Below, piece by piece: positions 1 through 5,203 of a DNA stretch of 5,417 nucleotides (its first letter is position 1; each line of letters begins with the position of its first letter). The position numbers were made by a program, and so were the translations under genes. This DNA comes from Clostridiales bacterium (GTDB taxonomy: Bacteria; Bacillota; Clostridia; Oscillospirales; CAG-272). The notes beneath the pieces are model-generated. The model saw only the letters and a list, made by a program, of their open reading frames with translations. It was not told where the DNA came from and did not search any database. The stretch lies in the NCBI GenBank assembly GCA_018370615.1, contig JAGZAC010000138.1, positions 1 to 5,417 on the forward strand. The letters run 5' to 3'.

Positions 1-2
1 CT

Positions 3-476
3 CACGTGGGAGAGGCGAACGGGGACGAATCTTTTGGTACACTGCCCGATTTGATTCTATTGGACGGAGGTGCCGGCCATGTTTCCGTCATCCGGCAGCT
101 GCTGGATTCTCTTGGAGTATCCGTGCCGGTATTTGGTATGGTGAAGGACGAACATCACAAGACCAGAACCATCGTTTCGGAGGATGGAGAAGTCAGCATC
201 GCCAGGGAGCCGGAGGTGTTTCGGTTTATATATCGCATCCAGGAGGAGGTGCACCGGTACACCATTTCCCGGATGAGTGCGGCGAAGGGAAAAACTATGA
301 AGCAGTCCTCTCTGGAAAAGGTTCCCGGAATTGGTCCGGCGAAAGCGAAAAAGTTATTGCTGCACTTTAAGACATTGACTGCCTTGCGGGAGGCCTCTGT
401 GGATGAGGTTGCTGCGGTACCGGGCGTTACCAGGGAGAACGCCGCTGCGGTCCTGGAATTTTTGCAGAAGAAATAG
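3..476 (+). CDS. uvrC: UvrC C-terminal part (excinuclease ABC subunit C), 5'-truncated
   Basis: UvrC makes the two incisions flanking a bulky DNA lesion in UvrABC nucleotide excision repair, acting in the cytoplasm with UvrB. The 157 visible residues cover the RNase H-like 3' half of the protein. LPDLILLDGG near the beginning carries a catalytic Asp, VFGMVKDEHHKTR follows, and QEEVHRYTISRM holds the conserved His region. The C-terminus has two helix-hairpin-helix DNA-binding motifs, EKVPGIGPAKAKKLL and AAVPGVTRENAA. Full UvrC is about 600 residues, so roughly three quarters lies upstream of the window. The in-frame GTG at position 6 is therefore not the real start; the frame is open from position 3. 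The gene ends at TAG 474-476 with no U-rich terminator directly behind it. Identity is secure from the motif order and the HhH tail. Confidence 0.95.
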   Translation, partial: HVGEANGDESFGTLPDLILLDGGAGHVSVIRQLLDSLGVSVPVFGMVKDEHHKTRTIVSEDGEVSIAREPEVFRFIYRIQEEVHRYTISRMSAAKGKTMKQSSLEKVPGIGPAKAKKLLLHFKTLTALREASVDEVAAVPGVTRENAAAVLEFLQKK

Positions 477-519
477 GCAAACGTCAAAGATGTGCGCTGG
501 AAGATAGGCAATAGGAAAA

Positions 520-629
520 CAATCCCTCCGTCAGCTACGCTGACACCTCCCTTTACACAAGGGAGGCTTAGGCTGGGGGAGTTGCATAGCAACTCCGGGG
601 GCATGGCGGCGAAGCCGGCCGAGGGATTG
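520..629. repeat. 110-bp hairpin-rich palindromic intergenic element
   Basis: The ends are a perfect 9-bp inverted repeat, CAATCCCTC (520-528) and GAGGGATTG (621-629). Between them lie four short hairpins in a row: GTCAGC/GCTGAC (530-544, 3-nt loop), CCTCCCTT/AAGGGAGG (546-566, 5-nt loop), GGAGTTGC/GCAACTCC (578-596, 3-nt loop) and CGGC/GCCG (607-617, GAA loop). Folded as a single strand it would form a multi-branched, cloverleaf-like structure. I recall similar dispersed elements (CCCTCCGTCA...CACAAGGGAGG) between genes in gut Lachnospiraceae and Oscillospiraceae, but only one copy is in this window, so the repeat status rests on recall and architecture. No flanking target duplication, open reading frame or U tract is visible. 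It could be a MITE- or REP-like element or a processed RNA structure in the uvrC-rsmD interval. Confidence 0.7.
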
Positions 630-666
630 CCCTGCTATAAATTCATGTAAAGGAATTTTCAAAACT

Positions 667-1299
667 ATGCGAATCATTACGGGCAGTGCAAGAGGAATCC
701 GATTGGAAACTCTGCCGGGAGAAGATACGAGGCCTACATCGGATCGGGTGAAGGAAGCACTTTTTTCTATGATCCAGTTTGAAATAGATGGCAGAAGGGT
801 GCTGGATTTGTTTGCGGGAAGCGGACAGCTTGGATTGGAAGCTCTCAGCAGAGGAGCAGGATACTGCGTTTTTATCGACGCGGCAAGGGCCGCATGTGAA
901 ATCATCGCGGCAAATGCCAAAAAAACAAAGCTGTATGACCGCTGCAGAATTTCCACAGGGGACTATATGTCTTTCCTGCGAAGCGCATCCGGAAAAGAGC
1001 AATTTGATATTATTTTTCTGGACCCTCCCTATAATGCCGGATTTATGTCTGATGCGCTTTCAGGGATCATAGAGGGCGATCTGTTGGCACTGGGGGGAAG
1101 AATTGTCTGTGAAACAGATAATGGTGCCCTGCCAGCGTCAAAACGGTTGCTGAAGGATGCAGGATATCATAGTGCGCAGGTCTGTCGGCAGGTGTTTGAT
1201 GATAACGAAGCATTGCAGGGAAGGTTCACTTTACTGCGCACAGCCCTGTATGGACGGACACGAATCACACTTCTTGCAAAAGAGGAGGAGGAATCATGA
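667..1299 (+). CDS. rsmD: 16S rRNA (guanine(966)-N(2))-methyltransferase RsmD
   Basis: RsmD uses S-adenosylmethionine to methylate N2 of G966 (E. coli numbering) in 16S rRNA during small-subunit maturation. In the 210-residue product, the family N-terminus MRIITGSARG is followed by RPTSDRVKEALF (residues 22-33), the SAM-binding loop LDLFAGSGQLGLEALSRGA (46-64, with Gln where Ala is usual) and the catalytic DPPY (119-122). The ATG at 667 is fixed by the family N-terminus; the nearest purine-rich site, AAGGA at 650-654, is rather far (12 nt). The protein is some 20-25 residues longer than typical RsmD. The extra length is in the C-terminal part (about 165-200), which I cannot match to the usual ending. 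The last codons overlap coaD by 4 nt (ATGA), the common rsmD-coaD arrangement, so the two are probably co-transcribed and translationally coupled. Confidence 0.94.
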   Translation: MRIITGSARGIRLETLPGEDTRPTSDRVKEALFSMIQFEIDGRRVLDLFAGSGQLGLEALSRGAGYCVFIDAARAACEIIAANAKKTKLYDRCRISTGDYMSFLRSASGKEQFDIIFLDPPYNAGFMSDALSGIIEGDLLALGGRIVCETDNGALPASKRLLKDAGYHSAQVCRQVFDDNEALQGRFTLLRTALYGRTRITLLAKEEEES

Positions 1300-1787
1300 A
1301 ACGGATTGCAATGGTGCCGGGCAGCTTTGACCCGGCGACGCTGGGGCATGTAGACATCATTCGCCGGGCGGCAGATGCGTTTGATGAAGTATATGCAGTG
1401 GTGATGGTAAATGCAGAAAAGAAGGACACGGGCATGTTTTCCCCGCCTCAGCGCCGCCGCATTTTGGAAAGCGCCTGCCGGGATATTCCCAATGTCCAGT
1501 GCCTGATCTGTGAGGAACTGGCTGCCGAGTTTGCAGATAAGCTGGGGGTATCTTATATCGTGAAAGGACTGCGAAACGGGACAGACTTTGATTATGAATA
1601 TACTCTGGCAGAGATTATGCGCCGGTTTTCTCCTCGGCTGGAGACGATTTTTCTGCCGGCAAATCCCAGTCTGGCCCATGTTTCCTCTACTTATGCCAGA
1701 GAGCGGCTCCATTATGGGGCGGATTTATCGGATGTGGCGGATACTGTGACGGCAAAGCTGATGCTGCGTCTGCTGTCTGATGCATAA
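1296..1787 (+). CDS. coaD: Phosphopantetheine adenylyltransferase CoaD
   Basis: CoaD transfers AMP from ATP to 4'-phosphopantetheine, giving dephospho-CoA, the penultimate step of coenzyme A synthesis in the cytoplasm. The 163-residue product has normal family length. It shows the nucleotidyltransferase signature GSFDPATLGH (residues 9-18, with the TxGH ATP-binding motif), the conserved VKGLRN...DFDYEY block (89-102) and the VSST...RE block (129-136). The start is firm: AGGAGG at 1283-1288 sits 7 nt before the ATG, which overlaps the rsmD stop codon. The Shine-Dalgarno lies inside the 3' end of rsmD, consistent with coupling. The gene ends at TAA 1785-1787. No strong terminator follows; a 6-bp AAAACC/GGTTTT dyad (1786-1806) is too weak to call, so read-through into the membrane-protein gene is possible. 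Confidence 0.96.
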   Translation: MKRIAMVPGSFDPATLGHVDIIRRAADAFDEVYAVVMVNAEKKDTGMFSPPQRRRILESACRDIPNVQCLICEELAAEFADKLGVSYIVKGLRNGTDFDYEYTLAEIMRRFSPRLETIFLPANPSLAHVSSTYARERLHYGADLSDVADTVTAKLMLRLLSDA

Positions 1788-1852
1788 AACCACATAAATC
1801 GGTTTTGCCGGAAGCGGGGCCGTTTTATCCTCAATTGAAAAAGGAGAAACAT

Positions 1853-2725
1853 ATGAAGCGAAAAAAAGAAAAGCGGAAAGAAAAACGCGCCGCCATACAT
1901 GCGCAGATTAAAAATCACAAGGGAACCTTTGTGGTTTATTTGGTGCTGCGCCTGCTGGTAATTTTTGTAGCAGTATGGTCTCTTCTAAACGGGAATTATG
2001 AGAATTTCTTTTTGTGTCTTTTATCCCTGGTGCTGTTTCTGTTGCCTTCTTTTGTCTCGCAGAACTTTGGAATTCAGCTGCCGGAAACACTGGAAATCAT
2101 CGTGCTTCTGTTTATTTTTGCTGCGGAAATTCTAGGGGAAATTTCCAGCTTTTATTTGCGTGTCTCCTTTTGGGATTCCATGCTTCACACCGTAAACGGA
2201 TTTCTTTGCGCCGCCATCGGTTTTGCTTTAGTGGATATACTCAACCGTTCTACCAGATTTAAATTTGAACTCTCCCCCATGTTTTTGGCGGTGGTTGCAT
2301 TTTGCTTTTCTATGACGGTAGGCGTTGTTTGGGAGTTTTTTGAATTTTTTATGGATCAGGTGTTTCTTTTGGATATGCAAAAGGATTTTGCGGTGAACAC
2401 GATTTCCTCCGCTATGTTCAGCGAGGGGGACAGTTCAGTACCCTTTGCCATTCGGGATATCGTGGAAACAGTGGTCATTACGGCGGATGGAACAGAACAC
2501 AGCTTGACAGACTTTGGAATCAACGGTTATTTGGATGTAGGCATCATCGATACGATGAAGGATCTTTTGGTAAACTTTATCGGGGCACTTGTGTTTTCCG
2601 TAATCGGCTTTTTTTACGTGAAATCCAGAGGAAAAGGCAGGTTTGCCAGAAGGTTCATTCCCACATTGCGGGAGACAAAAGCCTCTGAGCATGAGAAGGA
2701 AAATGGCGGGGAAACTGACGTGTAA
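1853..2725 (+). CDS. Multi-pass membrane protein, DUF2238/VanZ-like
   Basis: The 290-residue product starts with a very basic tail (MKRKKEKRKEKR, residues 1-12), which by the positive-inside rule should be cytoplasmic. Hydrophobic segments lie at about 25-45, 49-69, 80-98, 111-130, 142-165 and 237-256, suggesting six membrane spans. Polar residues are embedded in or next to the spans: WD (107-108), H112, NG (115-116), WE (160-161), E164, D168 and D233/D237/N241/G244. This D...H...G...WE..E and D..kDL..N..GA pattern recalls the DUF2238 (YjdF) and VanZ-like families, which have no settled function. Residues about 170-232 form a soluble loop. The ATG at 1853 is chosen because AAGGAGA (1841-1847) lies just upstream; a longer in-frame TTG start at 1805 lacks a comparable site. 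It lies 65 nt after coaD and may be transcribed with it. The membrane prediction is firm; the family assignment is tentative. Confidence 0.8.
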   Translation: MKRKKEKRKEKRAAIHAQIKNHKGTFVVYLVLRLLVIFVAVWSLLNGNYENFFLCLLSLVLFLLPSFVSQNFGIQLPETLEIIVLLFIFAAEILGEISSFYLRVSFWDSMLHTVNGFLCAAIGFALVDILNRSTRFKFELSPMFLAVVAFCFSMTVGVVWEFFEFFMDQVFLLDMQKDFAVNTISSAMFSEGDSSVPFAIRDIVETVVITADGTEHSLTDFGINGYLDVGIIDTMKDLLVNFIGALVFSVIGFFYVKSRGKGRFARRFIPTLRETKASEHEKENGGETDV

Positions 2726-2730
2726 AAGCC

Positions 2731-2750
2731 ATTTGCCATGCATGTTAAAT
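2731..2750. repeat. Imperfect 20-bp palindrome after the membrane-protein gene
   Basis: This stretch reads ATTT-gc-CATGCATG-tt-AAAT, an inverted repeat with two mismatched pairs and no central loop. It begins 5 nt after the stop codon and is followed by CTTTTT. Counting the flanking AAAAG/CTTTT, an AU-rich hairpin with a bulge could form, but it would be a poor terminator. It could equally be a protein-binding dyad upstream of the 2797 promoter, or chance. Confidence 0.3.
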
Positions 2751-2796
2751 CTTTTTGAACAACCAGTAAATATATGCAAAAGAACCGGTTTTTTTG

Positions 2797-2825
2797 TTGA
2801 CAATTATAGTGGATTATGCTATATT
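2797..2825 (+). promoter_or_regulatory. Sigma-A-type promoter for the amidohydrolase operon
   Basis: A perfect -35 box TTGACA (2797-2802) is separated by the ideal 17 nt from a -10 box TATATT (2820-2825), which is preceded by TGC, making an extended -10 (TG at 2817-2818). Transcription would start near 2832, giving a leader of about 29 nt before the ATG at 2861. A T-rich run lies just upstream of the -35. A dyad, ATTATA (2803-2808) and TATAAT (2827-2832), brackets the spacer and the -10, and could be an operator or AT-rich coincidence. Confidence 0.8.
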
Positions 2826-2860
2826 TTATAATGTAAATTGATAGGTTGGGGGCGGTGCCG

Positions 2861-3889
2861 ATGTTCGGTGTAAATGTCACAGATTACGATCGGAAAGTGT
2901 ATGAAGAAGAACTGGCCGATTTTTTGCCGGATCATATTTTGGACGCCCACGTACATATTTATAAAGAAGAGATGCAGCGGGTTCGCCCGGAAAACCGGAA
3001 GGGGTGTGTCAACTGGCCCCACATGGTTGCTCCTGATTTGACCATTGAGGACATGGAGCAATCTTTTTTGCAGATGTTCCCGGGAAAGACTGTGAAAGCG
3101 GTGATTATGGGAATGCCCACCTGCAAATTGGATGAGGTAAACCCCTACGTGCTTTCCTGCGCGAAGGAGAAGAATCTGCCTGCCCTGTACTGTACCAACT
3201 GGGATACGCCTCCAGAAGAAATTCGGGCGGCCATGGCAAGTGGGTTTTGCGGTATTAAGCCGTATCTCAACAACTCTCCCTCCTATATTCCGGCAGGGGA
3301 AGTGCGGATTTTCGATTTCCTGCCTCATGCGCATCTGCAGGTGATGGATGAACTGGGCGGGGCGATTATGCTCCATATTCCCCGGGCTCTGCGTCTGCGG
3401 GATCCCGTAAATCTGGCGCAGATGATGGAGATTGAAGAGAAGTATCCCAGAGCGAAGGTGATTATCGCCCATATTGGTCGCGCATATGTTCCCGACGACA
3501 TCGGAGATGCGTTTTCCGTTTTGAAAAACACCAAAAACATGCTGTTTGATTTTACCGCAAACACACTGACCCTTGCTATGGTGAAGTGCATTGAAGCGGT
3601 GGGGACAAAGCGGCTGATGTTCGGCTCTGATATGCCTATTACGAAAATGCGCATGTATCGGATTTGCAAGGATGGACGATACGTAAATGTGGTGCCTCGC
3701 GGGGCATACGGAGACGTATCCGGGGATCCCCATATGCAGGAAACAGATGATACGGAACATATGACTACCTTTATGTATGAAGAACTGCGCGCATTCAAGC
3801 GGTGTGCAGAGGAACTTCACTTGACCAGAACAGACGTAGAGGATATTTTATGTGGCAATGCAGCAAGATTGTTCCACGTTGACTTTTGA
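2861..3889 (+). CDS. Metal-dependent amidohydrolase, amidohydrolase_2 family
   Basis: The 342-residue product has the layout of a TIM-barrel hydrolase of the amidohydrolase_2 type (relatives include lactonases, decarboxylases and uronate isomerase-like enzymes). The metal ligands are in order: HVH at 30-32, H172 in LHIP, H204 in AHIG and D257 in GSDMP. A Lys at 133 in GIKPYL and the family-like ending ILCGNAARLF (329-338) also fit. The substrate cannot be read from the sequence. The ATG at 2861 is preferred: it is preceded by GGGGG (2848-2852) and leaves a normal leader from the promoter, whereas the in-frame TTG at 2846 would leave only about 14 nt. The next gene begins 21 nt after the stop, so the two were probably one operon. 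Pairing with a sugar-isomerase-like protein suggests breakdown of a carbohydrate-derived acid, lactone or related compound; this is inference. Family placement is secure, the reaction is not. Confidence 0.88.
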   Translation: MFGVNVTDYDRKVYEEELADFLPDHILDAHVHIYKEEMQRVRPENRKGCVNWPHMVAPDLTIEDMEQSFLQMFPGKTVKAVIMGMPTCKLDEVNPYVLSCAKEKNLPALYCTNWDTPPEEIRAAMASGFCGIKPYLNNSPSYIPAGEVRIFDFLPHAHLQVMDELGGAIMLHIPRALRLRDPVNLAQMMEIEEKYPRAKVIIAHIGRAYVPDDIGDAFSVLKNTKNMLFDFTANTLTLAMVKCIEAVGTKRLMFGSDMPITKMRMYRICKDGRYVNVVPRGAYGDVSGDPHMQETDDTEHMTTFMYEELRAFKRCAEELHLTRTDVEDILCGNAARLFHVDF

Positions 3890-3910
3890 TAAATGAAGGA
3901 TAATATGCAT

Positions 3911-4504
3911 ATGAATAAGTGTAAAATCGGTTTTCTGCCGCTGTACATCAAGCTGTATGATGACTGTGGCCTGACCATTCGGGAGAGGCTGGAGCCATTT
4001 TATGAAAATCTGGCAGCGGAATTTGAAAAAGATGGATTTTCCGTTCTGCGCACCGCCTTTTGCCGGGTAAAGGAAGAATTTGCAGCAGCGGTCGCCATGT
4101 TTGAAAAAGAAGGCGCAGACTGCATTGTCACATGGCATGCGGCGTATTCTCCATCTTTGGAATCCATCGATGTGCTTTCCAAAACAAAACTGCCGATTGT
4201 GGTATTGGATACAACGGAAACCTTTGACTTTGGACCTACTCAGTCGCCGGATGAAGTGAATATCAATCATGGAATTCACGGCGTTATGGATATGACCAAT
4301 ATGCTGCGCAGGAGAGGAAAGCCTTATGCCATTGCGGCAGGGCCGCATCCTCAGTCGGACGTGGTAGGGCGTGCCGGACGGCTGGCGCAGATTGCAGCCG
4401 GCGCGGCCAGTCTTGCAGGCTCCAGAGTGGGGACTGTCGGCGGAAGCTTTGATGGAATGGGAGATTTCCTCATTTCTGACCAGGAGCTTTTGGAGCGGTT
4501 CGGC
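3911..4504 (+). pseudogene. 3'-truncated L-fucose/L-arabinose isomerase-like protein (left part of chimera)
   Basis: The family interconverts aldoses and ketoses, although many clostridial members have unknown substrates. Supporting segments are CKIGFLPLYIKLYDD (residues 4-18), the Rossmann-like N-terminal region with CIVTWHAAYSPS (71-82) and PIVVLDTT (95-102), NINHGIHGVMDMTNMLRRRG (117-136), and RVGTVGGSFDGMGDF (172-186), where GMGDF is typical of these isomerase-like proteins. The C-terminal catalytic and metal-binding part is absent because the frame runs into Nth. Third codon positions are about half G or C, like the genes to the left, so this portion belongs with the amidohydrolase operon, 21 nt downstream of it. 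In the source genome the gene is probably intact. Confidence 0.8.
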
Positions 4505-4837
4505 GGGAAGGTGCCGGACAATATGGAGGATCTCACCTCCCTCCCCGGCGTGGGCCGGAAAACCGCCAATCTGATCCTGGGGGACGTGTACGGCCAGCCC
4601 TCCTATGTGTGCGACACCCACTGTATCCGCATCACCGGGCGGCTGGGCATCACCGACGGGTCCAAGGACCCGGTGAAGGTGGAGCAGCAGCTTCGCAAGG
4701 CCATCCCCCCGGCAGAATCCGGGCCTTTCTGCCACCGGATGGTGCTTTTCGGCCGGGATGTGTGCACCGCCCGCTCCCCCCAATGTGAGGATTGCCCCTT
4801 AAAAGCGGACTGCGCTCAGGGGAAAAAGCTGAAATGA
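3911..4837 (+). CDS. Chimeric ORF: L-fucose/arabinose isomerase-like N-terminus joined in frame to endonuclease III C-terminus
   Basis: One uninterrupted frame of 308 residues contains two unrelated protein parts. Residues 1 to about 195 match the N-terminal region of L-fucose/L-arabinose isomerase-like proteins. Residues about 193-308 match the second half of endonuclease III. Neither part is a whole protein: isomerase-like proteins are normally well over 400 residues, and about 95 residues are missing from the Nth side. The join is at about 4484-4506 (residues 192-199, ELLERFGG), a stretch that fits both families. Of three in-frame ATGs (3893, 3905, 3911), 3911 is chosen because AAGGA (3896-3900) is 10 nt upstream and MNKCKIGFLPLY looks like the family start; 3905 would have only a 4-nt spacer. 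Codon style changes sharply at the join. I read this as an assembly or recombination joint, not a functional fusion enzyme, so do not transfer either activity to the ORF. Confidence 0.85.
   Translation: MNKCKIGFLPLYIKLYDDCGLTIRERLEPFYENLAAEFEKDGFSVLRTAFCRVKEEFAAAVAMFEKEGADCIVTWHAAYSPSLESIDVLSKTKLPIVVLDTTETFDFGPTQSPDEVNINHGIHGVMDMTNMLRRRGKPYAIAAGPHPQSDVVGRAGRLAQIAAGAASLAGSRVGTVGGSFDGMGDFLISDQELLERFGGKVPDNMEDLTSLPGVGRKTANLILGDVYGQPSYVCDTHCIRITGRLGITDGSKDPVKVEQQLRKAIPPAESGPFCHRMVLFGRDVCTARSPQCEDCPLKADCAQGKKLK
4487..4837 (+). pseudogene. nth: 5'-truncated endonuclease III (right part of chimera)
   Basis: Endonuclease III is a [4Fe-4S] DNA glycosylase/AP lyase that removes oxidised pyrimidines in base excision repair. 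From LLERFGGKVP onward the match is continuous. The helix-hairpin-helix LPGVGRKTAN carries the catalytic Lys (ORF residue 217, E. coli K120), and CDTH carries the catalytic Asp (residue 235, E. coli D138) at the exact expected spacing of 18. The cluster motif C-x6-C-x2-C-x5-C is complete (C285, C292, C295, C301). The first ~95 residues of the E. coli protein have no counterpart, so part of the helical barrel is missing. Third codon positions are about four fifths G or C by hand count, unlike everything to the left. In its own genome the gene is presumably intact. Confidence 0.88.
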
Positions 4838-4840
4838 TGT

Positions 4841-4877
4841 AAAAATGTGTCTGCGATTTTCGCAGGCACATTTTTTT
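4841..4877 (+). terminator. Intrinsic terminator after nth
   Basis: AATGTGTCTGCGA (4844-4856) pairs with TCGCAGGCACATT (4860-4872) around a TTT loop, a 13-bp stem with a single T·G wobble. The stem can extend through AAA/TTT, and the hairpin runs into seven Ts (4871-4877). It begins 3 nt after the nth stop codon and separates it from the next gene. Confidence 0.92.
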
Positions 4878-4927
4878 CGCGCCGTTCATATACTGGTCTG
4901 AGACTGAGAGCATGGGAGGACACAGCC

Positions 4928-5185
4928 ATGGATGAAAACGCCAAACGGATGATGGACCAGCTGAAGGCCGATCCCGCCGCCCTTCGGCAGCTTATGCAGT
5001 CCCGCGATGGGCAGGCGCTCATGCAGGCGCTGACTCGGCCGGACAACGGCGCGGGGCTTCAGCGGGCCATGCAGGCTGCCATGCGGGGGGATACGAACGT
5101 CATGGCGGAGCTGGTGGGGCGGGTGGCCCAAAGCCCGGAGGGCGCGGCTTTGATGGAACGCGTCAGCCAGCGGCTCCAGAAATAA
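4928..5185 (+). CDS. Small Gln/Met/Ala-rich helical protein of unknown function
   Basis: I do not recognise a named family. The 85-residue product is rich in Ala, Gln, Met, Arg and Leu, has no signal peptide or membrane span, and should be almost entirely alpha-helical. It contains two repeat-like stretches, DPAALRQLMQSRDGQALMQAL (residues 15-35, loosely STI1-like) and, near the C-terminus, SPEGAALMERVSQRL. The start is well supported: GGGAGGA at 4914-4920 is 7 nt before the ATG. An upstream in-frame extension to 4847 would lie inside the terminator and is rejected. It is followed after 18 nt by a second small protein with a related DP/NP-x-A-(L/M)-x-Q-(I/L)-M motif, so the two are probably co-transcribed. 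Its promoter would be within 4878-4913, where I see no convincing boxes. GC-rich codon use matches the nth part. Confidence 0.8.
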   Translation: MDENAKRMMDQLKADPAALRQLMQSRDGQALMQALTRPDNGAGLQRAMQAAMRGDTNVMAELVGRVAQSPEGAALMERVSQRLQK

Positions 5186-5203
5186 GGAGGGAGGTCCGGC
5201 CTC

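Noticed and set aside
6..8. GTG at position 6 as the start of the uvrC frame
   Set aside because: The frame is open from the window edge and the protein begins inside the known UvrC C-terminal region; it is a truncated gene.
473..511. Direct repeat ATAGGCAA at 473-480 and 504-511 as a target-site duplication
   Set aside because: Both copies lie on the same side of the structured element and do not flank it; an 8-nt match at this distance may be chance.
1786..1806. AAAACC/GGTTTT dyad after coaD as a terminator
   Set aside because: Only 6 bp with a 9-nt loop, overlapping the stop codon, and no following U tract.
2778..2797. AAAAGAACCGG followed by a T run as a terminator upstream of the promoter
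   Set aside because: The AACCGGTT core is a palindrome with no loop, and pairing beyond it is only A-T; it cannot form a stable hairpin.
2846..2860. TTG at 2846 or GTG at 2855 as the amidohydrolase start
   Set aside because: The leader from the predicted transcription start would be only about 14-23 nt, and ribosome binding sites are poorer than for the ATG at 2861.
2819..3820. Long minus-strand open frame opposite the amidohydrolase gene
   Set aside because: It is an antisense shadow: its translation is rich in His, Arg and Cys without recognisable domains, while the + strand encodes a complete enzyme with all metal ligands.
3848..4783. Long minus-strand open frame across the chimeric gene
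   Set aside because: It spans the same joint, has no recognisable motif and is opposite well-supported coding sequence.
3911..4837. A genuine bifunctional isomerase-DNA glycosylase
   Set aside because: Both parts are truncated inside their folds, composition changes at the joint, and no pathway links the functions.
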